Shown: positions 35,888 through 45,451, counted from the first letter of the stretch. The stretch: DNA of 64,000 nt from Leptolyngbya subtilissima AS-A7 (GCF_039962255.1 NZ_JAMPKY010000002.1:496001-560000); one strand, 5' to 3'. Program-made: numbers and translations. Notes: generated by a model not told the origin, from the letters alone.

Positions 35888-36694
35888 TTAAGTAGAACGA
35901 ACAGGGCGCTGTTGACGTTGCACCGGTTTGGCCGGGGCTAAAATTTGCACCATAGAATCGACTAGCCAGGGCACCAACCGCTGTGCCCAGACCACAGCGT
36001 GGCTTTGCCAACCCACCAAAATCTCAGACTGGCCTTGCTTTAGCCCCCGCACCAGCGCCTCAGCCACTTGCTCTGGGGTCGAGGGCTGCACTCCGCGAAA
36101 TCGCTCAAACCCTTTCACCATGTCAGTGTCGGTCAGCGAGGGCAGCAGGGCAACCACACGGACCCGGTGGGGAGCCAGTTCACCTCGCAGCGCCTGGGTA
36201 AAGCCTACGATCGCAAACTTGGTCGCTGAATAGGTAGCCATAGTTGGAGCCGCCACCTTACCCATCAGGCTCGACACGTTGACAATGCAGCCCTCCCGGC
36301 GAGTCGCCATCCGGCGAGCGATCAGGCGGGTAACCGTGTACAGCCCAATTAAATTGGTCGAAATCTCAGACTGTACCTGGGGCAGTTTGGCCTGCAAAAA
36401 GGGAGCTTGGTGGGCCACCCCAGCACAGTTCACCAACAGATGTACTGGGCCGTGGTGCTGCCAGGCGCGGGCAATCACCACATTAGCCGCAATCGGATCG
36501 GTCAAATCTACGGGCAGAATAACGGCCTCTGCCCCCAGCTGCCGCACCTCGGCGGCGACTTCCTCTAAGCGTTGGGCGCTGCGGGCAACGAGCAAAATGC
36601 GCTGCATGCCTTGGCGCGCTAGAGAGTGGGCGATGGCACGGCCAATGCCACGAGAAGCGCCAGTAATCAAGGCGGTTTTACCGTGAAAAAGCAT
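35888..36694 (-). CDS. Short-chain dehydrogenase/reductase
   Basis: The ATG at 36694 follows AGGAGGT and gives 268 residues. This is a classical SDR with GASRGIGRAIA for the cofactor, NCAGVAH, the catalytic serine in VNVSSLMGKV and YSATK containing Tyr and Lys. Residues after the glycine motif suggest NADP(H). A Pro/Arg-rich tail follows the core. Substrate unknown; the closest general types act on ketones or fatty-acyl chains. Confidence 0.9.
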   Translation of the reverse strand: MLFHGKTALITGASRGIGRAIAHSLARQGMQRILLVARSAQRLEEVAAEVRQLGAEAVILPVDLTDPIAANVVIARAWQHHGPVHLLVNCAGVAHQAPFLQAKLPQVQSEISTNLIGLYTVTRLIARRMATRREGCIVNVSSLMGKVAAPTMATYSATKFAIVGFTQALRGELAPHRVRVVALLPSLTDTDMVKGFERFRGVQPSTPEQVAEALVRGLKQGQSEILVGWQSHAVVWAQRLVPWLVDSMVQILAPAKPVQRQQRPVRST

Positions 36695-37424
36695 ATAAAC
36701 CTCCTGCTGAGTCTGAAGCATTTCAGCCAGCGTAATTAGAGTTAGGGTGCTGAGCAGAATCAGCCGTTTAGCGAAGAGCTGAATTCTGTAGCACTACAGC
36801 CGTAAGTGAAGTCAGGTCAAAAAGTGTTGAATGAGTCAGAACTACCCGTGGTGTGTGCTGAGTTCAGATGATGAGGGCAAGGGGCGTAGCTACGCTCTGA
36901 ATCTGAACCGAGTGACAGGGCGCTGGCCTAATGCGCTAAGAAAGATGCTCTGTAGGGTTGGGTCATGGTTTTAACTCTTTTTGCTGTGAGGCTATCCGAA
37001 CCATGACTCAGACGTTAGCACCGGGATCAGACACCGACAACGATCCTGAAGGAAGTCGCCGGATTGTAACAGTGCTTATCAGCATTCTCATAAATGCGGC
37101 ATTTGGGAACCCAGCGTTCCCTAGAGCCACTTTTTATGGCCCGTAGAGAATTCTTACCCTAAAAGAGTTTCAGGGCTTCAACAGCTTCCATGAGAATAGT
37201 AAAAGTGGGGAACCTAAATCTGAGAAAGCAGGCGTGTAGCCTAAGTTACGTATCGTTGTGTTGCAGAAAACAAACTGTTCGGCCTGTTCGTAGCGATCGC
37301 CCTACAACCAAGGACTATCATCCCACCGCTATCGGAGCACCAGATCGCTGGCACCCCAGCCCGGCGTAAACATGAGTCCGTATCATGGTGATTTGATAGT
37401 ACCGGAACAAGGTATTTCCCAGCG
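36695..37424. other. 730-bp intergenic region without a convincing gene
   Basis: A 47-codon frame from an ATG at 37003 (MTQTLAPGSDTDNDPEGSRR) has a plausible protein start but ends soon after a hydrophobic stretch and has no ribosome-binding site, so I do not call it. It may be the front end of a lost gene. No strong hairpin or repeat stands out. The last 150 bp should contain the promoter of the LpxB-like gene. Confidence 0.4.
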
Positions 37425-38753
37425 ATGAGCGTTGCCCCTATGACCACCCCTGCCACCCCCGGCGATATTCTGATTCTCTCCAACGGGCCAGGAGAGATTT
37501 CGACTTGGGTGCGCCCGGTGGTAAAGGCACTGCGATCGCACCACCCCGACTCCAGCCAAGTCCGCATTTCTGTGGTGCTGTCACCCTGTGCCAATGCCTC
37601 GGGGCGCGAGGCCGAGATGGCCCGCTGTCTGCCGGGGGTCGATCGCGTCCAGGGGCCAGAGCATTTCTTCCCCTTTTTGCTGTCCGGCAAAACAGCGGAG
37701 AACTGGGACTGGCGACCCCACGGCGTGGTGCTGTTTTTGGGGGGCGACCAGATCTATCCTGTCGTGTTTGGCAAGCGCTTGGGCTATCGTACCGTCATCT
37801 ATGCTGAGTGGGATGCCCGCTGGCACCGCTGGATCGATCGCTTTGGCTGCATGACGACCAACATTGTCGAAGCGGCCCCCGATGAGTTTCGCAGCAAGTG
37901 CGAGGTGATTGGCGACTTAATGGCCGATGTGCAGGGCGATGGGGACGAGCAGCAGGTGCGCGATGCTCTTCATCTCAAACCCGACTACGACCTAGTTGGC
38001 TTCATGCCCGGCTCAAAAAAGAACAAGCTCAGCGTGGGGTTGCCCTTCGCGCTGGCCACCGCCGAGGCCATCCAGCGACTACGGCCTCAGACCCAGTTTG
38101 TGATTCCGGTAGCGCCGATGCTGTCGCTAGAGGCGCTGGCTCAGTTTGCCGACGCGGCTCTCAACCCAGATATTCGCCTGGTTGAGGGGGCCACAACGGC
38201 CGAACTGGTAGAACCAGATGCGGCCCTACCCCGCTTGCGAACCCCCAGTGGGCTAGAGGTGCTACTGTGGCAGAGCACCCCCGCCTACGACGTGATGGGG
38301 CAGATGCGGTTTTGCCTGACGACCGTGGGGGCCAATACGGCAGAATTGGGATCCCTCGGCATTCCGATGATGGTGCTGTTGCCCACCCAAAAGCTAGAGG
38401 CGATGAAAGCCTGGGACGGCATTCCGGGCCTGCTGGCCAACCTGCCTCTACTGGGGGATGGCTTCGCCAAACTAATTAATCGGCTGGTGTTGCGACAAAT
38501 ATATAAGGAGGGGCGGCTGTTTGCCTGGCCCAACATCTGGGCGAAACGCGAGGTGGTGCCCGAGCGCATTGGCCCACTCAACCCTCAAACCGTGGCCGCA
38601 GAGGTGGTGGAGTATTTGAAGGATCCAGATGCGCTGATGGCAATGCGCCAGAAGCTGCGATCGGTGCGGGGTGCAGCGGGAGCCTCGACCAAGCTAGCGA
38701 CAATGGTCCTTGAAGAGCTTAGGTCGAGTCACTCAAGCGACGCGAACGATTAG
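37425..38753 (+). CDS. LpxB-related glycosyltransferase (lipid-A-disaccharide synthase family)
   Basis: The 442-residue protein carries LpxB/GT-B-like features: ILILSNGPGEISTWV at the N-terminus, GVVLFLGGDQIYPVVFGKRL, VIGDLMADV, GFMPGSKKNKLSVGLPF and CLTTVGANTAELGSLGIPM. It may start at 37425 or at the ATG at 37440. Cyanobacteria and plastid-bearing plants encode such proteins although they do not make enterobacterial lipid A, so the real acceptor is uncertain. It ends about 160 bp before the convergent ABC ATPase gene. Confidence 0.75.
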   Translation: MSVAPMTTPATPGDILILSNGPGEISTWVRPVVKALRSHHPDSSQVRISVVLSPCANASGREAEMARCLPGVDRVQGPEHFFPFLLSGKTAENWDWRPHGVVLFLGGDQIYPVVFGKRLGYRTVIYAEWDARWHRWIDRFGCMTTNIVEAAPDEFRSKCEVIGDLMADVQGDGDEQQVRDALHLKPDYDLVGFMPGSKKNKLSVGLPFALATAEAIQRLRPQTQFVIPVAPMLSLEALAQFADAALNPDIRLVEGATTAELVEPDAALPRLRTPSGLEVLLWQSTPAYDVMGQMRFCLTTVGANTAELGSLGIPMMVLLPTQKLEAMKAWDGIPGLLANLPLLGDGFAKLINRLVLRQIYKEGRLFAWPNIWAKREVVPERIGPLNPQTVAAEVVEYLKDPDALMAMRQKLRSVRGAAGASTKLATMVLEELRSSHSSDAND

Positions 38754-38824
38754 CAATTTATGGAAAAACCCGTGGCTAAGTCAATTCTTTGGGTGTGGTG
38801 CTAGCAGATAGCTGAGGCAGTCTT

Positions 38825-38940
38825 GAATGGTTGGGTGTAAGGTGCAAGGTTCAGGACATAGGGTTTGGCTTACACCTCACACCCTGCACCCTATACCTAC
38901 CCCTCTACTCCCTACTCCCTTACCCTCCCTACTCCCTCAG
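38825..38940. repeat. Low-complexity GGTGTAAGGTGCA / ACACCCTGCACC repeat
   Basis: GGTTGGGTGTAAGGTGCAAGG and a following TTACACCTCACACCCTGCACC are complementary and can fold back. A run of CTACTCCCT and TACCCTCC words continues into the end of the ABC gene. It is the same style of cyanobacterial low-complexity repeat as at 23.9, 48.9 and 50.8 kb. Confidence 0.5.
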
Positions 38941-39829
38941 GCTGCCGGGTCACCTCCAAATAAACATGCTCCAGCTTCACCGGGCTACGGGCGATCGAGT
39001 CGAGGGGAATGCCGTCGAAGCGATCGAGCAGATCCTTAAGTTCGAGCTGGTCGGGCACCCAAAAGGCCAAATCGCCGCCGTAAGTGCGATGGGGATAGCC
39101 CAGCTGCCGAGCCCGGGCGATCGCACCCTGGGTGTCCTTCGTCTCCACCGTGACAATCTCTTGGGCTGGAATGCGCGATCGCAGTTCCTCCAGAGTGCCC
39201 TCCGCTAGCAGCTCGCCCTGGCGCAAAATACCGATCCGCTGGCACAGGCGCTCGACCTCATCCAGCAGGTGGGAAGTGAGCAGCACCGTCACCCCCATCG
39301 ATTTGAACTGGCGAATTAGCTGCCATAGCTCTTGGCGAGCCTCGATATCAAGCCCGGTGGTGGGCTCATCGAGAATCACTAGCTTGGGGCGGTGCAAAAT
39401 TGCCGCTGCCATGCTCAACCGCCGCTGCATGCCGCCGCTGAGCCGCTCAACGGGCACGTGTTTTTTATCTAAAAGTTGTACCGACTCCAGGCAGATATCC
39501 ACCCGTCGCTGACAGTCTTGGCGGGAGAGACCGTAGAGGCGGCCAAAGAAAAATAGGTTGTCGCTACAGGTGAGGCTGCCGTAGAGCAAGTTGCTCTGAG
39601 GCATCACTCCCACCCAGGCTTTAGTCGCCTCACCGGCGGGGCGATCGCCGATAGTAACAGTGCCGCTGTCGGCCTTGAGCAAGCCGCAGATGATGTTGAT
39701 GGTGGTGGTTTTTCCAGCACCATTGGGCCCAAGCAGACCGTAGATTTCCCCCGGTTGAAGGTTCAGGCTGAGATTTTGCAAAACCGGCTTAGAACCGTAG
39801 CGCTTACAGAGATTTGCGAGTTTCAACAT
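38912..39829 (-). CDS. ABC-2-type transporter ATP-binding protein
   Basis: I start at the ATG at 39829 (MLKLANLCKRYG), which begins the ABC fold at once; the 128 codons of open frame upstream are antisense to the next gene. The 305 residues include Walker A GPNGAGKTTT, signature RLSGGMQRR, Walker B LVILDEPTTGLD and a switch histidine in LLTSHLLDEV. A C-terminal regulatory part of about 80 residues follows, as in DrrA/NatA-like ATPases. The matching permease gene would be expected downstream but is not present. Confidence 0.92.
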   Translation of the reverse strand: MLKLANLCKRYGSKPVLQNLSLNLQPGEIYGLLGPNGAGKTTTINIICGLLKADSGTVTIGDRPAGEATKAWVGVMPQSNLLYGSLTCSDNLFFFGRLYGLSRQDCQRRVDICLESVQLLDKKHVPVERLSGGMQRRLSMAAAILHRPKLVILDEPTTGLDIEARQELWQLIRQFKSMGVTVLLTSHLLDEVERLCQRIGILRQGELLAEGTLEELRSRIPAQEIVTVETKDTQGAIARARQLGYPHRTYGGDLAFWVPDQLELKDLLDRFDGIPLDSIARSPVKLEHVYLEVTRQPEGVGRVRE

Positions 39830-39934
39830 CGGGGTGTGCAACTTTGCTGCCGAAGGTGGTTGCCTCCCCCTACCGTTGGTTATGCTCAAGACGGGAGGCA
39901 GGGAAAGCCCCTGTATCTTATCAGTGAGGACCCT

Positions 39935-40351
39935 ATGGCTGGCGATCGCGAACTGGTCTTGGCCGCAAACCAGGCTTTCTACCGCTCCTTCGAGAAAAAG
40001 GACATTGAAGCCATGGAGGCGGTCTGGTCGAAGGGCATGGGCTGCCTCTGCATTCACCCCGGTCGCGATGCCCTCAAGGGCTGGGTCGATATTCGCGAGG
40101 CCTGGGCGCGTATCTTTGAGAACACCAGCTACCTCGAAATTGATACCGATATTCTCACCGTTGAGATCAGCGGCGACCTGGCCTACGTGGTGCTGATTGA
40201 GAACGTGCTGCAAATTAGCGGCCGCGAAGCCGGGAGCGATCGCTTCGGCAATCGCCGTTTAGAAGCTAGGTCAATGGCTACCAATGGGTTTGAACGCATG
40301 GCCGGCCAGTGGTACATGATCCACCACCACGGCAGTCCAGTGGTCGATTGA
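39935..40351 (+). CDS. NTF2/SnoaL-like domain protein
   Basis: The ATG at 39935 has GAGGA about six bases upstream and gives 138 residues. The fold is that of SnoaL_3/DUF4440 proteins: ELVLAANQAFYRSFEKKDIE, MEAVWSKGMGCLCIHPGRDA, GWVDIREAWARIF and WYMIHHHGSPV at the end. Similar proteins occur as small ligand-binding or stress proteins. The gene is divergent from the ABC ATPase gene, with about 105 bp between. Confidence 0.85.
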   Translation: MAGDRELVLAANQAFYRSFEKKDIEAMEAVWSKGMGCLCIHPGRDALKGWVDIREAWARIFENTSYLEIDTDILTVEISGDLAYVVLIENVLQISGREAGSDRFGNRRLEARSMATNGFERMAGQWYMIHHHGSPVVD

Positions 40352-40519
40352 GGCGACGCTCCCAGAACTACCCACCAAAAAATTCTCTCTTCAACGTTAG
40401 AACTAGTTACAAATCAGCCCTAAGATAGGTGCTCTCAGGTTAATTTTTGCCGCGTTTTCACCCTCGGTTAATGTGAAACCGATATCCTACTCAATAATCT
40501 TTGGGGATTGTGGAGAACG

Positions 40520-41194
40520 ATGAGTAGTTTTAGTTCTGATTTGACCGGTCGAGACTACGAGGTCAAAATTGGCGATTACTTTAGCCGCGGGTGGGAGATC
40601 TTTAAGGCTAAAGCACCGCTGTTTGTCGCGTTTACGCTGCTGCTGGTGCTTATTCAAATTGTGATCTCTATTCTGCCTGCTCCCATTGGCACCAGAAGCG
40701 CAGACGGTCCCAGCGGCGGCATTCTCAGTTTGGCCTTCAACATAGTTACCCCGGCGCTTACCGCAGGTTATTACTTTGTAGCCTTCCAAATAGCGCGAAA
40801 TCGCAATGCGGTATTTAACGACTTTTTTCAAGGGTTTAACAAGTTTCTGCCCCTCTTTCTGGTTTCGCTCGTCTCGGGTGTTTTGATCGCTATCGGGTTT
40901 TTGCTGTTGGTTTTACCAGGCGTTTACCTGGCCGTGGCTTATCTATTTGCCCAACCGCTGGTGATCGACAAAAGCGCCGGCTTCTGGCAGGCGATGGAAA
41001 CCAGCCGCAAGCTGGTCACCAAGAAGTGGTTTTCGTTCTTTGGGCTGCTGTTGATGATTTTCTTGCTGAATGTTGGCGGTGCCATTCTGTTGGGCGTTGG
41101 CCTGCTCGTCACAATTCCGCTGTCGGTGTGCATCATTGCCGCCGCCTATGAAGACATTGTGGGTCTCAACTCGGTATCCGACGTCGCCATTTAA
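40520..41194 (+). CDS. Integral membrane protein, DUF975-like
   Basis: I start at the ATG at 40520, preceded by TGGAGA; a TTG four codons earlier is also open. The 224 residues begin with a short cytoplasmic part (VKIGDYFSRGWEIFKAKAPL) and then have about five hydrophobic helices. The segment LPGVYLAVAYLFAQPLVIDK, followed by FWQAMETSRKLVTKKW, is typical of DUF975-like membrane proteins. No enzyme motif is present. It is followed by a strong terminator, so it is monocistronic. Confidence 0.75.
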   Translation: MSSFSSDLTGRDYEVKIGDYFSRGWEIFKAKAPLFVAFTLLLVLIQIVISILPAPIGTRSADGPSGGILSLAFNIVTPALTAGYYFVAFQIARNRNAVFNDFFQGFNKFLPLFLVSLVSGVLIAIGFLLLVLPGVYLAVAYLFAQPLVIDKSAGFWQAMETSRKLVTKKWFSFFGLLLMIFLLNVGGAILLGVGLLVTIPLSVCIIAAAYEDIVGLNSVSDVAI

Positions 41195-41217
41195 GCGATC
41201 GTCTAATCCACCATTTT

Positions 41218-41252
41218 TAGGGCTTCAGCCAAGGCTGGGGCCCTATTTTTTT
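41218..41252 (+). terminator. Rho-independent terminator
   Basis: TAGGGCTTCAGCC pairs with GGCTGGGGCCCTA (two mismatches) around a two-base loop, followed by seven T. It ends the membrane-protein transcript. Confidence 0.85.
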
Positions 41253-41364
41253 GTAGCTCTCTAGCTTCTTCAAGAGGCGCGATCGCCAGGGTGTGTCCCA
41301 GGCAAACTGCCCTAGAGCAGCGGCTGGGGAGTATTATCAGCTCTGAGACTTTTTGGGCGGTGTT

Positions 41365-43149
41365 ATGCGGTTATTCAAAACATGGCAGCTACCACCCGCA
41401 GCCGGTTGGATGCTGCTGTGGTTTGGCCTAGCCTTGGCCCTGCGCCTCTCATTTTTGGTGAGCAAGCCCCTCTGGATGGACGAGGCAGCCACGATGATCT
41501 TTGCCCTAGGCAACAGCAGCTACTCGGCTCCCCTCGATCAGGTAGTTCCCTTAGATCAGCTGCTCACGCCCCTTCAGCCCCGGCCAGAGGCAACTATGGG
41601 CTCAGCCATTCACTACCTCATGCGGGAGGATAACCATCCCCCGGCCTACTTTGCGATCGCCCACCTGTGGATGAACCTGTTTCCCACCGCACAGGGGGTG
41701 GCCTTGCCCTGGGCCGCACGCGCCCTGCCTGCCCTATTTGGGGCCTTGGCCGCTCCAGCGGTGTATCTGGCCGGGTGGTTAGGGTTTCGCTCCGTGCTGG
41801 CGGGGCAAATTGGTGCGGCCTTTATGGTCGTGTCGCCCTTTGGGGTGGCCTTATCCCAGGAAGCTCGGCACTACAGCATGGCTACTCTCATGGTGGCGCT
41901 GGGGCTAGCCTGCTTTGCCGTGGCTGGCTGGAGTCTACGCCGTCCCCGCCCTGGAGAAGCCACGCCCCAACCAATTTCTTTCCCTTTAGCGCTGCTGTGG
42001 GTGGGGATCAACGCCCTGGCGTTTGCTACCCACTACTTTACGGTGCTGGCGCTGCTGGCCCAGGCTCTGGTATTGGTGGCCCTGGCTATTTACCAGGGGC
42101 GAACCCAGCCCCAGGTCCTCTGGCAGCGCTCCTGGCGACGGCTCTACGGAGTCATGCTGGGAACACTAGCGGCCTGCCTGGTGTGGCTACCGGTGCTGCT
42201 CAATTTCTACGGCAGCAGCCAATCCTCCAACCTGGCCATTGACCTCAGCCAGCCCAGGGTGTGGTTGGATCCGATCGCCCAAACCCTCGTCGGGCTGATC
42301 TTCATGGTGATCACGCCCATCACCAATGCCCAAGGCGTTGTGGGCATTGCCGCTGTGGTGCTGTCGGTGCTGGTACTGCTGCCCGTGCTGCTGTGGATGG
42401 TGGCACAACTGGTGAGGGCTAGGCACCTGGTGAGCCAATCCGACAACGGCCGGTTTGGCCTATTTTTGATGGGTGGGTTTGTGCTGGCGGCGATCGCTCT
42501 CTTTTTTGCGATCACCTATAGCTTAGGGATGGATATCACTCGAGGACATCGGTACAACTTTGTTTTCCATCCCGGTGTGATGGTGCTGGTGGGGGGGCTA
42601 TTGGCCGTCTACTGGCCAGAGACCACAGCCCAGCCGCGATCGCTCCAAATTCCCTTCACTCAACAAAAAATCTCTGGGCGTCGCAGTGTTCAACTGTTCT
42701 GGATTGCCGGTTTGGCCAGTGCCCTCTTTGTCGTGAGCAATCTGGCCTTTGCCAAATATTTTGCGCCGGCTCAGCTGGTTCGCACCATCCAGGCAGAATC
42801 AACCTACCCGGTGCTCATAGGCTTTCCCGCCACCATTGAAGCAGGCAAGCCCACGGTGATTGGCCATGAGATGTTCAGCATCGGTTGGGAGATCCACCGC
42901 CATTTCAACCCCAGTGACCCAGATAGCGGGTGGACTGTGCCGCCCCAATTCTTCCTGTGGACCCTGCCCAGCAACCCCACGGCTCCCCCCGAAGAAAAGC
43001 TGGCCGAAATTCTCTCAACCATGCCTCGCCCCTTTGACCTCTGGTTTATCCACATTGGCTCAGATTTGAGCGCCAACGGATGCCAGCAGCTGAGCCAAAC
43101 GGGCAGCGGTGGACATCCCTACAGCCACTATGAATGCACACCTCTCTAG
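41365..43149 (+). CDS. GT-C membrane glycosyltransferase (GT39/ArnT-like)
   Basis: From the ATG at 41365 the protein has 594 residues with about a dozen hydrophobic segments. It begins with LALRLSFLVSKPLWMDEAAT, in which the DE pair just after the first membrane helix is the catalytic signature of GT-C enzymes. A second motif, REDNHPPAYFAIAHLW, contains the conserved His-Pro-Pro. Such enzymes transfer sugars from polyprenyl-phosphate donors to proteins, lipids or glycans on the outer face of the membrane. A soluble C-terminal domain of about 130 residues is predicted outside the membrane. Confidence 0.85.
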   Translation: MRLFKTWQLPPAAGWMLLWFGLALALRLSFLVSKPLWMDEAATMIFALGNSSYSAPLDQVVPLDQLLTPLQPRPEATMGSAIHYLMREDNHPPAYFAIAHLWMNLFPTAQGVALPWAARALPALFGALAAPAVYLAGWLGFRSVLAGQIGAAFMVVSPFGVALSQEARHYSMATLMVALGLACFAVAGWSLRRPRPGEATPQPISFPLALLWVGINALAFATHYFTVLALLAQALVLVALAIYQGRTQPQVLWQRSWRRLYGVMLGTLAACLVWLPVLLNFYGSSQSSNLAIDLSQPRVWLDPIAQTLVGLIFMVITPITNAQGVVGIAAVVLSVLVLLPVLLWMVAQLVRARHLVSQSDNGRFGLFLMGGFVLAAIALFFAITYSLGMDITRGHRYNFVFHPGVMVLVGGLLAVYWPETTAQPRSLQIPFTQQKISGRRSVQLFWIAGLASALFVVSNLAFAKYFAPAQLVRTIQAESTYPVLIGFPATIEAGKPTVIGHEMFSIGWEIHRHFNPSDPDSGWTVPPQFFLWTLPSNPTAPPEEKLAEILSTMPRPFDLWFIHIGSDLSANGCQQLSQTGSGGHPYSHYECTPL

Positions 43150-43540
43150 GCAAATTTAGGCGACAGCAGCCTACTTCTTTGCAACATTGGGAACTTGAGG
43201 GGATCAAAAACCGTCTCCTTTAGACGGTCTAGCTGTGGCCCTTAAACAGTGGGGATCTATGGGAAGGTAGTGTGTAAACTCCTATACCGCGCTCGGTTAT
43301 GCTCGGGTCAGGAACTTTTAAGCATAATGGTTAAGGCTAATAGGTTACTGGAGGATCCTTTGGAAGAATTTACGAGCCGTTCCATAAGCTATAAACATCT
43401 AAATCTCATAAATCTATGTCTTTAGACATATGTTACGAATATGTCGGAGCTGACGCATTTTTTAACGTTTATCCTTGAGTGTGAAAATGCTTCTGGCCAT
43501 GGTCCTATTACATAACATGTGGGTATTGGGCTAAACCACC
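43150..43540. other. 390-bp intergenic region with small hairpins
   Basis: It contains the hairpin ACCGTCT-CCTTT-AGACGGT at 43210-43228, which may help end the upstream transcript, and a longer hairpin with TTATGCT and AGCATAA arms near 43297-43331. A GTAN8TAC match lies at 43274-43287 but is at chance level. The AT-rich part from 43360 on probably holds the promoter of the SpoIID gene. Confidence 0.45.
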
Positions 43541-44785
43541 ATGAGAGATCTCTGGAAAGCTCAGCTGCCAAAGCTGAGACCGGTGCGACTCAAATCTGCT
43601 CGGCTCAAACCGCTGCATGCCAAGCCGTTGCCATCATCTTTGGCAATGGGTAACAAGAGCCGTCGAATCAAGATTTTCGGTGGGTTAGTTTTTGCTGGCC
43701 TACTGCTGGTGCAGGTGTCGGCGGCTCCCTTTGGGGGTCGAGATACCAAGGCCGGCAACCTCAGCCCGGTCCTGTGGGAGACCACGGGCATGGTGCGTCA
43801 GTCCATTGTCGATCTCTATCGGGCGCGGCGATTGCTGGTGCAGGCCACGCTTCCTGCCAATGACGCGGCGGCCGGTACCGCAGCCAAAGCTCCTGCCCCG
43901 GCCGCTAAGACTCCTGCAGCCCCCGCTGGCCCAGCCGCTAAAGCTCTGGCTCCAGCCGCCAATCCGACGGCTAACTCTGGCCCAACGCGATCGCTGCCCC
44001 AACCATCGGCACCACCAGCCCCTAACAACGCTGGTGCCGCCTTTGACCCCGGCAAAACCATTGACACCAACCTAGAAATGCGGGTGGCAGTCGCCAAAAA
44101 CGCCTCCAGCCTAGAGGTGGCCACCTCTGTAGACGGCTACCTAATGGACATCAATGGCCAAAACCACTGCAACCTGCCCGCCCAAAGCAGCCTAGTGCTC
44201 AAACCCCAGGGGTCTGGCATGGCCGTTGGCGACTGCACCCTCGGCAATACCGCTTGGCTAGAGCCCGGCGAAGGCGGCTATGTCTTTGTAGGCGACAGCT
44301 GGTATAAGGGCCGCGTGCTGATGATCACCGATGGCTCTGGCCTGATGGCCGTCAACTTTGTACTCATGCACGACTACCTCAGCAGCGTTGTCGGCAGCGA
44401 AATGTATGTCGGCTGGCCAGCCGAAGCGCTCAAGGCCCAGGCAGTAGCCGCTCGCTCCTACGCGCTGGTGCACCACGTGCGCCACGCCCAGCGTGCCTAC
44501 GACCTCGACAATACCCAGCGCTACCAAGCCTATAAAGGGATTGCCAAAGAGACCAACACGACCCAGGCGGCGGTGGCTGACACTACGGGCGAGTTCATTA
44601 GCTATAACGGCGGCATTGTCGAATCGCTCTATGCGGCCTCGGATGCGATCGTGCAGGCGGCCCACGGCGGCAACGGCATGAGCCAAACCGGCGCTATGGA
44701 GCTGGCCTCTAAGGGCTATAACTACACCCAAATTTTGGGCAACTACTACCCCGGCACCAGCCTCTCCCGCCTAGTAGTCGAGTAG
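43541..44785 (+). CDS. SpoIID/LytB-domain protein (exported)
   Basis: The 414-residue protein starts with a long basic N-terminus of about 45 residues, then a hydrophobic segment (IFGGLVFAGLLLVQVSAAPF) acting as signal or anchor. An Ala/Pro-rich linker covers about 105-165. The SpoIID domain follows: YLSSVVGSEMYVGWPAEALK, AQAVAARSYALVHH and GHGGNGMSQ-like AAHGGNGMSQTGAMELA near the end. SpoIID proteins cleave or help cleave peptidoglycan glycan strands. It may act in wall remodelling or filament morphology. Confidence 0.88.
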   Translation: MRDLWKAQLPKLRPVRLKSARLKPLHAKPLPSSLAMGNKSRRIKIFGGLVFAGLLLVQVSAAPFGGRDTKAGNLSPVLWETTGMVRQSIVDLYRARRLLVQATLPANDAAAGTAAKAPAPAAKTPAAPAGPAAKALAPAANPTANSGPTRSLPQPSAPPAPNNAGAAFDPGKTIDTNLEMRVAVAKNASSLEVATSVDGYLMDINGQNHCNLPAQSSLVLKPQGSGMAVGDCTLGNTAWLEPGEGGYVFVGDSWYKGRVLMITDGSGLMAVNFVLMHDYLSSVVGSEMYVGWPAEALKAQAVAARSYALVHHVRHAQRAYDLDNTQRYQAYKGIAKETNTTQAAVADTTGEFISYNGGIVESLYAASDAIVQAAHGGNGMSQTGAMELASKGYNYTQILGNYYPGTSLSRLVVE

Positions 44786-44924
44786 GGGAAAATAGCGGCA
44801 CACCCGACAGCTGGTGGACCTGCAAAAAAAACTTTGCTCCAAAAAAACCTAGGAAGTAGGGGCACCGCCGTCACACCTATTCTCCCAGCGCTACTAAAAG
44901 GGGTAAGCGTTGGGAGCGAACCCT

Positions 44925-45080
44925 ATGAGCTACGTATCTGCCTTTGCGTTCTACATGCGCGCCATTGCCCTAGGTATCTTAATCGCGCTGAGCGCTTGGA
45001 CTAGCCTTCACCTCGACAATATCGACTACCGGCCAAAGTGGCAGTTGATTAAACTTTGCCCCTCGCCGCTCGCAATCTAG
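44925..45080 (+). CDS. Small single-pass membrane protein (51 aa)
   Basis: The ATG at 44925 has GGGAG eight bases upstream and gives 51 residues. A hydrophobic segment (AFYMRAIALGILIALSAW) is followed by a polar tail (DNIDYRPKWQLIK). A clear terminator begins 24 bp after the stop, which supports a real short transcript. I do not recognise the family. Confidence 0.5.
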   Translation: MSYVSAFAFYMRAIALGILIALSAWTSLHLDNIDYRPKWQLIKLCPSPLAI

Positions 45081-45104
45081 CGCCAAAATTTACGCTGATA
45101 TCTC

Positions 45105-45134
45105 AAAAGCTCGCCTTACGGACGAGCTTTTTTA
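45105..45134 (+). terminator. Rho-independent terminator
   Basis: AAAAGCTCG and CGAGCTTTT pair perfectly around a nine-base loop and lead into a T-run. It follows the 51-residue membrane protein. Confidence 0.88.
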
Positions 45135-45214
45135 TTGCCACAGCGTACTACATATGTCACACATTGGCTTCTGTCTCCACTTATTAGCAAGGGAAGAAAG
45201 GAGGCCTATCCGCT

Positions 45215-45439
45215 ATGTCTATTTTGAATACACCGGTAAAAGCCGTGCTTGAGGACAAATTCTACCCCGGCGTTGGAGTGATTCACTCTGTGGTGCAGCC
45301 AGATTCGAAGTGGGTCGTGCGCATCAACGGCGTGTATTGGACGGCTCGTGCTGCCCTGTCAGGATACAGCTTTCAGGCTGGCGATGCGATTCGCCCGATC
45401 GATCGCCAGGGCAATACCCTGCTGATTGAACCCGTTTAA
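45215..45439 (+). CDS. Small NfeD-like OB-fold protein
   Basis: The 74-residue protein resembles the isolated soluble domain of NfeD proteins: VKAVLEDKFYPGVGVIHSVV, WVVRINGVYWTARA, and FQAGDAIRPIDRQGNTLLIE. In larger NfeD proteins this five-strand barrel binds stomatin-like membrane proteins. AGGAGG lies upstream of the ATG. No stomatin gene is adjacent. It is free-standing and followed by a HIP1-centred palindrome. Confidence 0.7.
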   Translation: MSILNTPVKAVLEDKFYPGVGVIHSVVQPDSKWVVRINGVYWTARAALSGYSFQAGDAIRPIDRQGNTLLIEPV

Positions 45440-45451
45440 GAACGAGTGGCG

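Noticed and set aside
37003..37146. Small gene beginning MTQTLAPGSD
   Set aside because: No ribosome-binding site, abrupt end and no recognisable family; kept only as a possible remnant.
39830..40213. N-terminal extension of the ABC ATPase
   Set aside because: The open frame is antisense to the NTF2-like gene at 39935-40351, and the ABC fold starts at 39829.
43274..43287. GTAN8TAC (NtcA) site upstream of the SpoIID gene
   Set aside because: About 15 chance matches are expected in the window, and the flanking gene has no known nitrogen link.
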